Origin: UBA10349 sp003485905
GTDB taxonomy: Bacteria > Pseudomonadota > Gammaproteobacteria > Arenicellales > Arenicellaceae
Reading direction: 5' to 3'
DNA length: 64,000 nucleotides
NCBI GenBank assembly: GCA_943787185.1
Contig: CALSLL010000001.1
Coordinates: forward strand, 806,001-870,000
Position numbers and translations under genes: made by a program. The notes under the pieces are model-generated. The model saw only the letters and a list, made by a program, of their open reading frames with translations. It ran no database searches and was not told the origin of the DNA. This document shows positions 8,023 through 16,485 of this stretch, one piece after another; position 1 is the first letter of the stretch; every line of letters starts with the position of its first letter.

Positions 8023-9276
8023 CTATCGATACCCAGTAATAGGATCAACAACCGTGATCTCTTTAACCGGGAAGTTAGAAACAATTTCAACTCGATCTTC
8101 ATGCACGATAAGCATCTCTTCAATTCGCACACCAAACTCTAGTGGCTTGCCGTGCTGGGTTTCCAGCGCAAACACCATACCCGGTTTGATTTCGACCGGA
8201 TGATCTAGAGACCAGATCCGCGAAATAACCGGAATATCATACTGCGCAAGTCCGAGACCATGGCCCCAAAGATTCGCAGCTGCCTGATCTTCTTCTTCAT
8301 AACCCCAAACTTTTTTAGCAGAAGGCCACTTTTCAGCAATTTCACGCGTTGTAGTACCAACTTTAACGGCATCAATAGAATCATATAGCCATTCCAAAGC
8401 CATAGAATAATAGTCCTTCATCTCCTGCGTCGGTTCTTTGCCAACACAGTACGTTCGGTAGTAGCAAGACTTATAACCATTCCAGGTAAGAGCAGCCAAA
8501 TCCATAAACGTAATATCACCAGGCTTGATAATGCGATCCGAAAAGTTACGCCAATTAGGCCAAGTATTCGGCCCAGACGAAACAATAACGTCTTCAACAT
8601 CTTCCATGCCAGGAAATGAGTACAAATACTTCATGATATGGGCAGTCACCTGATTTTCAGTAATTCCAGGACGCAGGAACTTCATTGTTTCCCAGTGAGC
8701 TGCATCACCAATCGTACCGACCATGCGCATACACTCTTGCTCGTCTTCATTCTTAATAGCACGAGCCTCCATCATAGGAGTCATTCCATCTGTCCATTCG
8801 ATACCTGCGTCTTCAAAACCACGAACCATATTTATGTCCGTAAAGTCGACGCCAAGCTTCTCACCTTCAACACCAAATCGCTTCATTTCATACTTGATGG
8901 CCTCGGTGAATTTTTTAACCTGATCGGTAGCCGCACCACCTGCTGCTCCCTTAATCCAGCAATACGAATAACGGATATTCTCTTCAGGAATCCATGGGCA
9001 GTGGCGCTTAATCTGAACGCCGATGTCGCCCTGCTCAAACAAGACAGGCGCGCCATCACCGCATAGTAAAGCGTAGCGAAGTCCAGGTTTTAGCCGGCAC
9101 CAACCTGGCGTAATCGTGGCTGTTATGTAACGAATATTTTCGTCATACATACACAGCATCGCACCAAGCCCATGTGCCTTCATTCTAGCTCGAGCACTCT
9201 CTAATCGATATGTACGCAGTCGCTCCCAGTTGATGCGTTCTTGCCAGTCAACACCAGCCATACCAAAATCAGTCAT
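8023..9276 (-). CDS. M24 (creatinase/aminopeptidase P-fold) enzyme with altered metal site
   Basis: The 417 residues have a creatinase-type N-terminal domain (1-175) and a pita-bread M24 domain (180-405). Expected metal ligands are Asp259 (TFMDLA), His339 (LWGHGLGL), Glu372 (FALETQHG) and Glu386 (RIEEML). The second bridging Asp, eleven residues after the first, is Ser270 (GYKSCYYRT). This group also includes non-peptidases: creatinase, which is metal-free, and the DMSP lyase DddP. Altered ligands and the catabolic neighbours favour a small-molecule lyase or hydrolase over a peptidase, but this is inference. It is divergent from the DRE-TIM gene across a 415-bp intergenic region and lies upstream of the PEP-synthase-like gene on the same strand. 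GGAGATTTACATG gives a good ribosome binding site. Confidence 0.82.
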   Translation of the reverse strand: MTDFGMAGVDWQERINWERLRTYRLESARARMKAHGLGAMLCMYDENIRYITATITPGWCRLKPGLRYALLCGDGAPVLFEQGDIGVQIKRHCPWIPEENIRYSYCWIKGAAGGAATDQVKKFTEAIKYEMKRFGVEGEKLGVDFTDINMVRGFEDAGIEWTDGMTPMMEARAIKNEDEQECMRMVGTIGDAAHWETMKFLRPGITENQVTAHIMKYLYSFPGMEDVEDVIVSSGPNTWPNWRNFSDRIIKPGDITFMDLAALTWNGYKSCYYRTYCVGKEPTQEMKDYYSMALEWLYDSIDAVKVGTTTREIAEKWPSAKKVWGYEEEDQAAANLWGHGLGLAQYDIPVISRIWSLDHPVEIKPGMVFALETQHGKPLEFGVRIEEMLIVHEDRVEIVSNFPVKEITVVDPITGYR

Positions 9277-9691
9277 GTAAATCTCCTGTATCTAAATAAA
9301 ACGATCTGTTAAGACGGTTTTTCAACCGCTCTATATCTGTAACGAAATCTATACTGAGGCCTTTGAGCCGGTCAAAATAGATGCAATCTCATTTGGAAAA
9401 ATGGATATTGCCCAAAAAGAGTAGAATTTATTATACCTAAGAATCATATTGGATTGAATGAATTTAACGCCTTGACCTAAATCAATTACAATTTGTTTCA
9501 CAGTTTTCCCAAATCTAAACAGTATGTTAAAATTTCGCGACCCTGCCTACAAGGATTCCCTTTTAGTAGGGTAAAAAGTCAGGACACTATAATTCATTGA
9601 GTGGCGCTGCAACTTCGGCCGAGCACCTCAAAACCATCCATCACGTAGCGCGCTTGCGCTGCAACTATTTAAATTACGAGGAGTAAGTAGC
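9277..9691. promoter_or_regulatory. Divergent intergenic region with a structured leader ahead of the DRE-TIM gene
   Basis: This 415-bp AT-rich gap separates two divergent catabolic genes and must hold both promoters. At 9542-9583 nested inverted repeats can fold: CCTG (9542-9545) with CAGG (9580-9583), CCTAC (9546-9550) with GTAGG (9566-9570), and AAGG (9551-9554) with CCTT (9559-9562) around an ATTC loop. A second GC-rich stretch at 9600-9655 follows. I do not recognise a known riboswitch class. The downstream gene has a clear ACGAGGAG binding site at 9677-9684. Fold and function are unproven. Confidence 0.4.
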
Positions 9692-10918
9692 ATGAGTGAT
9701 CAACCATGGAAAACAGATGACTGTTTTGTAAGCCCCTGGAACTTCGCCCCGGAAGTATTGTCAAACCTAAACTTCCCTAAACAGATCAAAATTCATGACG
9801 TAACTTTACGTGATGGAGAGCAGCAAACAGGCGTCGCTTTTGATTTTGATGACAAAATTCGAATCGCAGAAGGCCTCGCAGAAGCAGGAGTACATCGTAT
9901 CGAAGCCGGTATGCCTGTTGTTTCACCACAGGATGCTGCTGCGATTACCGAAATCGTAAAACGTGATCTTGGGCCACAAATCTTTGCATTCTCACGCTGC
10001 ATGGTAGATGACGTTAAGCGCGCTATCGATACCGGCGTAAAAGGCATTGTTATGGAGGTTCCATCAAGTGAGCACATTATTAAGTATGGCTATCAATGGC
10101 CAATGGAAAAAGCCGTAGACTTATCTATTGAATCAACAGCCTTCGCCCATGAACAGGGTCTTGAGGTTGTGTTTTTCCCAATCGACTTTACTCGTGCAGA
10201 TATGACTTGGGTGCTGAACCTTATATCCAGAGTTGCTGACGAAGGCCACATGGACTCCTTAGCCCTGGTCGACACGTTCGGCGCAACCTCGCCCCATGCG
10301 ATGCAATATTTCGTGCGACAGGTAAAAGCAAGATTCCCAGATACCCCGCTGGAAGCCCATTTTCACATGGACTTTGGTATGGGTGTGGCCAACACAATTA
10401 TGGCATTAGCCGAAGGTGTAGAAGTTGTACAGTCGACTATTCTAGGCATAGGTGAACGCGCGGGGAATACACCATGGGAAGAGACAGTACTGGCACTACT
10501 CACGCTTTACGGAATCGATGTTGGTGTTAATTATGACAAGCTCTACGACCTTGCGTTGATGGTCTCAGAAATGTCAAACCACCCGATTCCGGCAAACAGA
10601 CCGGTAGTTGGCGAGCATGCCTTCAATGTCGAATCAGGCATCATCGCAACCTGGCTGTTAAATTGTGGTGATGAGCACCTTACCGAGGTGTTCCCGTACC
10701 GCCCATCACTAATCGGTCGAGAAGACCCCCAAGTTGTTATGGGTAAAGGTAGCGGTATCGATTCAGTTAAACATTGGCTAGAACGTGCCGGAATTGAGTC
10801 TACCGAAGAACAAGCAATGGAAGTTCTAGGTGCAGTTAAAGCTTGGGGACTAGAGCGCAAGAGACTGATGACACAAGAAGAATTTAACACTCTAGCAAAC
10901 GGTGTGTTGTCTGCGTAA
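9692..10918 (+). CDS. DRE-TIM metallolyase, homocitrate/isopropylmalate synthase-HMG-CoA lyase superfamily
   Basis: A 408-residue TIM-barrel enzyme of the family that makes or breaks C-C bonds next to a carboxylate, usually with acetyl-CoA. The signature strand is intact: HDVTLRDGEQQTGVAF with Arg40, Asp41 and Glu43. The metal-binding motif reads HFHMDFGMGVANT (His223, His225, Asp227). The residue between the second His and Asp is Met226, where synthases carry Asn (HCHND). No LeuA regulatory domain is present. A long N-terminal extension (residues 1-30) precedes the barrel. It is probably not leuA but a catabolic lyase or synthase of the island, and the acceptor is unknown. A strong terminator follows, so it is likely transcribed alone. 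Confidence 0.85.
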   Translation: MSDQPWKTDDCFVSPWNFAPEVLSNLNFPKQIKIHDVTLRDGEQQTGVAFDFDDKIRIAEGLAEAGVHRIEAGMPVVSPQDAAAITEIVKRDLGPQIFAFSRCMVDDVKRAIDTGVKGIVMEVPSSEHIIKYGYQWPMEKAVDLSIESTAFAHEQGLEVVFFPIDFTRADMTWVLNLISRVADEGHMDSLALVDTFGATSPHAMQYFVRQVKARFPDTPLEAHFHMDFGMGVANTIMALAEGVEVVQSTILGIGERAGNTPWEETVLALLTLYGIDVGVNYDKLYDLALMVSEMSNHPIPANRPVVGEHAFNVESGIIATWLLNCGDEHLTEVFPYRPSLIGREDPQVVMGKGSGIDSVKHWLERAGIESTEEQAMEVLGAVKAWGLERKRLMTQEEFNTLANGVLSA

Positions 10919-10940
10919 TTTCTGACGATACAAAAAACGA

Positions 10941-10971
10941 AGCCCGGGAATGTATACCCGGGCTTTTTTTT
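10941..10971 (+). terminator. Rho-independent terminator after the DRE-TIM gene
   Basis: AGCCCGGG (10941-10948) and CCCGGGCT (10957-10964) form a perfect 8-bp GC-rich stem with an 8-base loop, followed by seven T residues (10965-10971). It lies 23 bases past the stop codon. The upstream A-rich stretch means it may also act in the other direction for the convergent AhpD-like gene. Confidence 0.93.
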
Positions 10972-11001
10972 GGCTAAGAGCTTTTTATCCTAAACAACCT
11001 G

Positions 11002-11589
11002 CTAAGAACCGCTAGATGCCTTTTTGGCGTTTGCCGCGGTCTGAGGATTTAACTCACAGGCCTGCTCCCAGGTAATGATGCTAAGCGTGCGAACAAAGCT
11101 ACCTGCACCCACATTTTCAGCACACCATAACCCAAGCTCCACAATCTCCGACTCTGTGAAGTGCTCCTTCAACTCCACGTAGAACGCATCATCATCAGCC
11201 ATAGCAATATCGTGTTTAAGATAATCAGCAAAGCGCAAGGCCAGCTTTTCACGAACACTAAAAATATTACTGTTTTCATAGTCCCAAACCTGCTGAATCT
11301 TATCTTCTAGCAGCCCAGCCTCTTTGGCCTCATTCGAACGCACCGTACTGCAATAACCGCAAGTATGCTCAAACGCAATTTTCACTCGACATAGTTCCTT
11401 TAGATCCGCCGGCAGTTCACCTTCTATGGCGAAAGCCCGCCAGTAGCGATACCACGCTAGACCTGCCGGGCTTTTGAATAATATCCGCAATACACGAGCG
11501 TCCGGCGAACCGGCCTTTTCGGCCAACTCCAGAAAAGTCTTGGCTTCAGCGGTCAAGTCTTCATCACTAATATAATCTAAACGCGGCAT
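11002..11589 (-). CDS. Carboxymuconolactone decarboxylase/AhpD-like family protein
   Basis: An all-helical protein of 195 residues. The AhpD-type redox motif is HTCGYCSTVR: a CxxC pair and a following basic residue within KIAFEHTCGYC. Members are either decarboxylases or peroxidase-related thiol proteins; the conserved CxxC favours a redox or peroxide-defence role, matching the OsmC gene two genes upstream in the same direction. The start is taken at 11589 because GCAGGAGTATGTA precedes that ATG and the residues MPRLDYISDEDL fit relatives. The alternative at 11604 adds only five residues. Substrate unknown. Confidence 0.87.
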   Translation of the reverse strand: MPRLDYISDEDLTAEAKTFLELAEKAGSPDARVLRILFKSPAGLAWYRYWRAFAIEGELPADLKELCRVKIAFEHTCGYCSTVRSNEAKEAGLLEDKIQQVWDYENSNIFSVREKLALRFADYLKHDIAMADDDAFYVELKEHFTESEIVELGLWCAENVGAGSFVRTLSIITWEQACELNPQTAANAKKASSGS

Positions 11590-11609
11590 TACATACTCCT
11601 GCACTAAGT

Positions 11610-12077
11610 TTAACGGTACTCAAATTTTGTATGAGCGTGCGCTGGGATGATTTCCTCCTCGTAATACACACAAAATTTATCGCTAAATAAAAACTTCCTA
11701 TCACGCCAAAACGTCTGAAATCCTGGCAAATCTTTCAAGAATAGAAATTGTTCAGTTAAGCCGTGCCAATCTTTAGCCGCCAGTTTCCCTGCCACATTTA
11801 GATAGTAGGCCTCTTCAAAAAGCCGGAAAAAATTGTGCGCGATTAAAGTAAAGCGAAACTTATCAGCCACGCTGATAGCGTCAATATCATGCATTCCGCC
11901 ACGAAAAAGATCCGCCAAACCTTCATCTTGCGCAATTTGCGTATAAAGACTCCTTAGCTCCCGCATCACATTACTATCGGAAACAGACGCATCGCTATTT
12001 CTTCTAATCTGCATACCAACAAAGATAAGGGATGCTGTAACCCCAAGTCCAATGGCAGTTATAATAATTTCGTTCAT
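11610..12077 (-). CDS. Hypothetical single-pass membrane protein
   Basis: I do not recognise a characterised family. The 155 residues begin with a hydrophobic helix (IIITAIGLGVTASLIFVGMQIRR, residues 4-26), giving an N-out anchor followed by positive charges. The rest is a soluble helical domain rich in aromatic residues (NFFRLFEEAYYLN, WRDRKFLFSDKFCVYYEEEI). Similar small anchored proteins of unknown function are common in marine Proteobacteria. It lies 20 bases upstream of the AhpD-like start and 71 bases downstream of the OsmC stop on the same strand, so the three may be co-transcribed. Confidence 0.65.
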   Translation of the reverse strand: MNEIIITAIGLGVTASLIFVGMQIRRNSDASVSDSNVMRELRSLYTQIAQDEGLADLFRGGMHDIDAISVADKFRFTLIAHNFFRLFEEAYYLNVAGKLAAKDWHGLTEQFLFLKDLPGFQTFWRDRKFLFSDKFCVYYEEEIIPAHAHTKFEYR

Positions 12078-12148
12078 TTTCTTCGCTTAATAATGCGTCT
12101 ATAAGCACCAAATAACTTGGTTATAGTTCACTAGCCAGAATTATTAAC

Positions 12149-12643
12149 CTACAGGTCTATCCACTCACCGCCTACGCGTAACCGATGAGAAATCTCATTC
12201 GTTTGCCCCAAGGTTGCTTCCAAAAAACAACCTTTTCTCGCTGCATCAAGAAGCTGCTTGATTTCATCCAACGATGCCTCACTATCAATATCGATATCAA
12301 GATCAAACCCAACGGGCTCACCAACATATGGTTGATTTCCAGTTTGCTCTGCCCGCCAACGCAAGCTGGCAAAAATCTCAACATTAGCAACAGGTATTTG
12401 GAGTCGCTTGGCGAACGCGCGAATCTGAGTCATCAAACAAGCCGTAAGGGCGCCGGTAAATAATGCCAAAGGGGGTGGCGCAGAGTTGTCACCCCCGTGA
12501 ATTGCGCCCTCATCAGTAGCTACTGAAAACTTTTCCTTCGTGGTAACAAATTCCACATCAACATCACATCGCATCTTGCCACTGGATCGGGCTTTGCCCT
12601 CAAATACAATATCGAAGGTCTTCACATCTTCTACGTCTGGCAT
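12149..12643 (-). CDS. OsmC-family thiol peroxidase
   Basis: OsmC/Ohr proteins reduce organic hydroperoxides using two cysteines. Both are visible in the expected places: Cys69 (GALTACLMTQIRAFAKRL) and Cys138 (AARKGCFLEATLGQT). The 164 residues and the NSAPPPLALFTGALTACLM helix fit the OsmC branch. It is the middle gene of a minus-strand group with the TRAP lipoprotein upstream and the AhpD-like gene downstream. This suggests peroxide or thiol stress linked to catabolism of the imported compound. Confidence 0.9.
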   Translation of the reverse strand: MPDVEDVKTFDIVFEGKARSSGKMRCDVDVEFVTTKEKFSVATDEGAIHGGDNSAPPPLALFTGALTACLMTQIRAFAKRLQIPVANVEIFASLRWRAEQTGNQPYVGEPVGFDLDIDIDSEASLDEIKQLLDAARKGCFLEATLGQTNEISHRLRVGGEWIDL

Positions 12644-12708
12644 CTTCCAATATCCTCTTGGCGAATTTTTAGAACTAATTTTGCGGGAGGCATAGACCCA
12701 CCAAAAAC

Positions 12709-13791
12709 TTAGTCTATTGCATAATCAACTGGCCACTCGTACCCAACAGCCTGAACTTCTTCTATATATGCTCGCATGATTTCTGAACCCGGCATGTCAC
12801 GCCCATTTGCCTCCTGCGCCATCTCATTTGGAAACTCCGCCAATGAGTTGCCCCAGCTTTGCCTAACTTCTTCAGGCAGCACACTAATAGTAGCGTTAGA
12901 GTTTTCTAGACTTTCTAACCCGATCGTCTGTGCTGTCTCTAATGCCTCTGCTGCTACAACCTCATATTCTTGAGAAACCTCCATTACGATTGCTCGCACT
13001 TCGGCAGGCAAATTCTGCAAAGAATCATTATTCATCGTCAAAACAACTGCCCCACCAATAGCGCCAAATCCGATCAATGTATAGTAAGGAGCAGGCTCAT
13101 GAAATTTATAGCTATAATAGGCAGAAGGAAACATTAGCCAGCCATCATACACACCGGTTTGCATTGCAAGGTAGCCGTCCGGCAAAGATGACTGCACAGG
13201 AATCACACCAGCGTACTCAAGCCAAGGAAGATTAGGGCCCGCGCCGCCAATCTTGACTCCTTTTAGGTCATCGACACTACTCCACGGTATGGTGCTTCCA
13301 AGATGGTAATTATCATAACCATTTATGGCGAGCAGCTGTTGCCCATAAAGGTCGGTTAACTGATCTTCGAGCCAGGGATTTTTTTCATAAACCTTTCGGG
13401 CAACCTGGATTGCTTGAACGGCATCTTGAGGACCAAAAGGTGCGTAATAAGCGAAGTTGTGAATGAAAAGTTTTGCCGGCTCAAAACACACGCAATATGC
13501 ACCAATATCTAAAACACCATTCTGCACAGCTTCAAGGGTTTCTGCCACCTGCGCAATCGAACCGCCATACCCTTCAACAAAATTAATCGTGTATTCTGTT
13601 TCTGCCTCCACACGGCGTTTAACCTCCGGAACGAAGAAATCTCTCATTTGCGTAGCATAAACAGATGGTCCAGCTGGATGGCCAGCCCCAATTCTTAGTG
13701 TTACTGAATTAGAGTCGGAACAACCGTACAGGAAAATCGTCCCGATCAATGTCGTTAACAGAGCTACGGATTTTAAAACGCTATTACGCAT
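12709..13791 (-). CDS. TRAP transporter substrate-binding lipoprotein (DctP-like)
   Basis: Extracytoplasmic solute receptor for a TRAP transporter. The signal sequence ends in a lipobox (IFLYGC, Cys25), so the mature protein is membrane-tethered rather than free in the periplasm. The DctP fold is shown by LRIGAGHPAGPSVYATQM at the start, IGAYCVCFEPAKLFIHNFAYYAPFG, and DDLKGVKIGGAGP followed by QTGVYDGWLMFPSAYYSYKF in the hinge and binding region. It has 360 residues. No permease adjoins; the likely partners are the Q and M genes 6-8 kb away on the opposite strand (inference). Substrate unknown. Confidence 0.88.
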   Translation of the reverse strand: MRNSVLKSVALLTTLIGTIFLYGCSDSNSVTLRIGAGHPAGPSVYATQMRDFFVPEVKRRVEAETEYTINFVEGYGGSIAQVAETLEAVQNGVLDIGAYCVCFEPAKLFIHNFAYYAPFGPQDAVQAIQVARKVYEKNPWLEDQLTDLYGQQLLAINGYDNYHLGSTIPWSSVDDLKGVKIGGAGPNLPWLEYAGVIPVQSSLPDGYLAMQTGVYDGWLMFPSAYYSYKFHEPAPYYTLIGFGAIGGAVVLTMNNDSLQNLPAEVRAIVMEVSQEYEVVAAEALETAQTIGLESLENSNATISVLPEEVRQSWGNSLAEFPNEMAQEANGRDMPGSEIMRAYIEEVQAVGYEWPVDYAID

Positions 13792-14283
13792 AAGTACTCA
13801 CTCCTACATTATGTTTATATTAAAATTATATGCGTCTTACAGCTAAATCATAGCCCCTTAAACTGAGCATAGTATTTATTGCATCAACATATTTGTCGCG
13901 CAAAACAGTATCATGAAATCTGTCTATGCTCACTGGCAATATAAGCCTGTGATAGCAATGGCTCATGTCTTTGACCTTCTGTCTTCCAAAGGCGTGTCTA
14001 TATGCATATCGCAACAAGCCCGAGAAACTCAACCAACATTTAAATAAGTAAAATGATTTGGGTTAAAGTAATTCGGTTAAATTGCTGTGCCGAATTTTAT
14101 TTGATAGTCTCCGCCAAACAGTAATAAGTTACCGCTGTTTTTTACTGGGAATCAGAGGAAAGGCGGTGATTAGACATAGAACGACTGCCCTTAAATAAGC
14201 GTTCCATCCCGATTGATAATGTTGCCCCTAGTGGGCATTTAACGAACTCTGTACGCATCTAAACAAATGATCCGCAGAGTCAC
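13792..14283. other. Intergenic region between divergent TRAP lipoprotein and hydroxyacid dehydrogenase genes
   Basis: About 490 bases with no gene I can support. It should contain both divergent promoters. A 68-codon open frame at 13826-14032 (minus) lacks a ribosome binding site and recognisable similarity, so I do not call it. No clear terminator or known riboswitch was seen. Confidence 0.5.
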
Positions 14284-15261
14284 ATGAGGACCCAAGCTTT
14301 GAGTAAAACATTAATTGCTGTTGCAGATTCGCCGTTTGTTAATTTGCAGCCTACAGAAAAAGTACTGGCCGCCCTGGACGCCGACATCCAAATCGCCAAG
14401 CAACCAACACCGGAAGCAATACTCGATGTTGCCCGCGAAGCCGATGGGCTAATGGTAACCTTTGCCAATCTAAGCAGGGAAGTTATTGAAGGGCTTGAAC
14501 GCTGCAAGGTTATTGGCAGGTATGGTATTGGCGTGGACAACATTGATTTGGAGGCGGCAACCGAAGCCGGCATACAAGTCTGTTATGTACCCGATTATTG
14601 CCAAGATGAAGTCTCGGACCACGCAATGACCTTGCTGGTCAGCCTTGCCCGTAAAATCACCTACAGTAATTCGCTAGTCCAACAAGGCCGATGGGATGCA
14701 AAAGCGGTGGCACCAATGTTTCGCTTGCGCGGTCGCACCCTCGGGTTGGTCGGGCTGGGGCAGATTCCACAATCGGTCGTACCCAAAGCACAAGCTTTTG
14801 GATTAAATGTAATTGCATCTGATCCTTTTGTTCCACCAGAAGTAGCAAAGAATCTAGACGTTGAACTAGTTGAATTCGATGCCCTACTTGAACGTTCAGA
14901 TTATATTTCAGTTCACGCTCCGCTAACTGAAAAGACCCACCATTTGTTTAGCAAAGATGCCTTTAAGAAAATGAAGTCCGAGGCATTAATAATTAATACC
15001 GCCAGAGGACCGTTGATTGATGATCAAGCACTAGCCGACGCACTGGATGATGGGCAAATCGGCGGGGCCGCGCTCGATGTACTCCCGATTGAACCTCCAG
15101 TCGACTCGCCGCTATTGAACCGGGATAACGTAATAATTACTCCACATACCGCTTTTTATTCTGTAGAGGCTCTAGTTGATTTACAAACCAAGGCGGCAGA
15201 AGATGTAGTTGCCGTCTTAAGCGGGCAGACACCTCGATATCCAGTAAACAAATTGGGTTAA
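14284..15261 (+). CDS. D-2-hydroxyacid dehydrogenase, NAD-dependent (CtBP/phosphoglycerate dehydrogenase-like)
   Basis: Oxidoreductase of the D-isomer-specific 2-hydroxyacid dehydrogenase family. The NAD-binding motif is TLGLVGLGQIPQSVVPKAQA, a variant where the third glycine of GxGxxG is replaced (GLGQIP). The catalytic Arg (INTARGPLIDD), Glu (VLPIEPP) and His (ITPHTAFYS) are all present. GRYGIGVDNIDLEAA and VPDYCQDEVSDHAM are characteristic of the CtBP-like subgroup. The 325 residues are full length. It is followed after 34 bases by a zinc alcohol dehydrogenase on the same strand, making a two-gene oxidoreductase operon. Substrate not predictable; a product of the island's pathway is likely. 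Confidence 0.88.
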   Translation: MRTQALSKTLIAVADSPFVNLQPTEKVLAALDADIQIAKQPTPEAILDVAREADGLMVTFANLSREVIEGLERCKVIGRYGIGVDNIDLEAATEAGIQVCYVPDYCQDEVSDHAMTLLVSLARKITYSNSLVQQGRWDAKAVAPMFRLRGRTLGLVGLGQIPQSVVPKAQAFGLNVIASDPFVPPEVAKNLDVELVEFDALLERSDYISVHAPLTEKTHHLFSKDAFKKMKSEALIINTARGPLIDDQALADALDDGQIGGAALDVLPIEPPVDSPLLNRDNVIITPHTAFYSVEALVDLQTKAAEDVVAVLSGQTPRYPVNKLG

Positions 15262-15295
15262 AAGCCAGTAAACACACGTACGAGGAGCACAACTA

Positions 15296-16312
15296 ATGAA
15301 AGCGATGGTCTTGCAATCCCCTGAGACATTGGTTCAGGGGGAAATCGAAAACCCTACAATTGAAGCTGGCAACACGCTAATAAAAATTACCCATTCTGGT
15401 GTGTGCGGTACCGACCTTAAAATCTATCAAGGTGGTATACCGGTAGACTACCCGCGCATCATGGGGCATGAAATGATCGGCGAAGTAGCCGAGGTAGGTG
15501 ATGCAGAGGGGGTCGAGATTGGATCTAGAGTCATCATAGACCCAGTTGTTTATTGCGGCCACTGTTATCAATGCCAACGCGGGCAAACACAATTGTGTCC
15601 AACCGGAGCAATTTATGGCAGAGACCGTGACGGCGGTTTTACCGAATATATGCAGACAGCCGCCGATGCAATTTTCCCATTACCCGATAATATAAGTGGT
15701 AATACTGCACCATTGCTTCAAGTTATGACCACCTGCTTACATGCGCAGCGGCTATCGGATATTTTTCCTGGTGATTCAGTTGTGGTCCTTGGCCTTGGGG
15801 TTGGTGGATTGCTGCACGTACAACTAGCGAAGGCCCGGGGAGCTTATCCTGTAATTGGCATTACCCGAAGCCCGCAGCGACGCGAGCTTGCAGAGCAACT
15901 AGGAGCCGATTTCACATTCGCTCCTGATGATGATGTTGATAAGAAAGTCCTCGAATTAACCAACGGTGTCGGTGCAGACCTAGTGATAGAGTCAGTAGGT
16001 GCAGTGGCTGTTTTGGAAGAAGCTATTAACCTGGCACGTATTGGTGGGAAACTATTATTATTTGGTATCTATACCAGCACTGAACTTCAGCTCTCACTGT
16101 ATCAATTATATTACAAAGAACTTTTAGTCATTAATGCGCGAGCCGCAAAGCGAGAGGACTTCCCTGCCTGTATAGACCTTGTAAGTCGAGGTGATGTTCA
16201 GCTTGAACCAATGGTGAGCCACGTTTTACCGTTTAATGAGCTCGAGCGGGCAATTACTATGCTTGGAGAGCGGGATAACAGTCGTATGAAAGTTATCCTA
16301 GATCACACCTGA
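15296..16312 (+). CDS. Zinc-dependent alcohol dehydrogenase, MDR family
   Basis: Medium-chain dehydrogenase of the sorbitol/threonine dehydrogenase type. Catalytic zinc ligands are Cys38 (HSGVCGTDLKIY) and the GHE motif (IMGHEMIGEVAEVG). The four structural-zinc cysteines are visible in CGHCYQCQRGQTQLC. The nucleotide-binding loop is VVLGLGVGGLLHVQLAKARG. It has 338 residues, a normal length. ACGAGGAG precedes the ATG. Co-transcription with the hydroxyacid dehydrogenase suggests successive oxidation steps on one substrate (inference). Confidence 0.9.
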   Translation: MKAMVLQSPETLVQGEIENPTIEAGNTLIKITHSGVCGTDLKIYQGGIPVDYPRIMGHEMIGEVAEVGDAEGVEIGSRVIIDPVVYCGHCYQCQRGQTQLCPTGAIYGRDRDGGFTEYMQTAADAIFPLPDNISGNTAPLLQVMTTCLHAQRLSDIFPGDSVVVLGLGVGGLLHVQLAKARGAYPVIGITRSPQRRELAEQLGADFTFAPDDDVDKKVLELTNGVGADLVIESVGAVAVLEEAINLARIGGKLLLFGIYTSTELQLSLYQLYYKELLVINARAAKREDFPACIDLVSRGDVQLEPMVSHVLPFNELERAITMLGERDNSRMKVILDHT

Positions 16313-16485
16313 GCCACTAACTTTACATGATCCGTGCCGTATCTGATTTGTATCGCAACGCATGATGTATTAAAAGCAATTAGAGATATGCTCAGTGCAC
16401 GATTAGTGTGGGCTACTGAGCACTAGGCACTGAAGCTTAATTTGCGGTATTTTCAAGGCTGACAAATAACGCAAATGGTACGAAC

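Noticed and set aside
9692..10918. leuA, 2-isopropylmalate synthase
   Set aside because: No C-terminal regulatory domain, altered metal motif, and no leuBCD neighbours.
13826..14032. 68-codon open frame on the minus strand upstream of the TRAP lipoprotein region
   Set aside because: No ribosome binding site, no domain or membrane pattern, and it lies in a probable promoter region.
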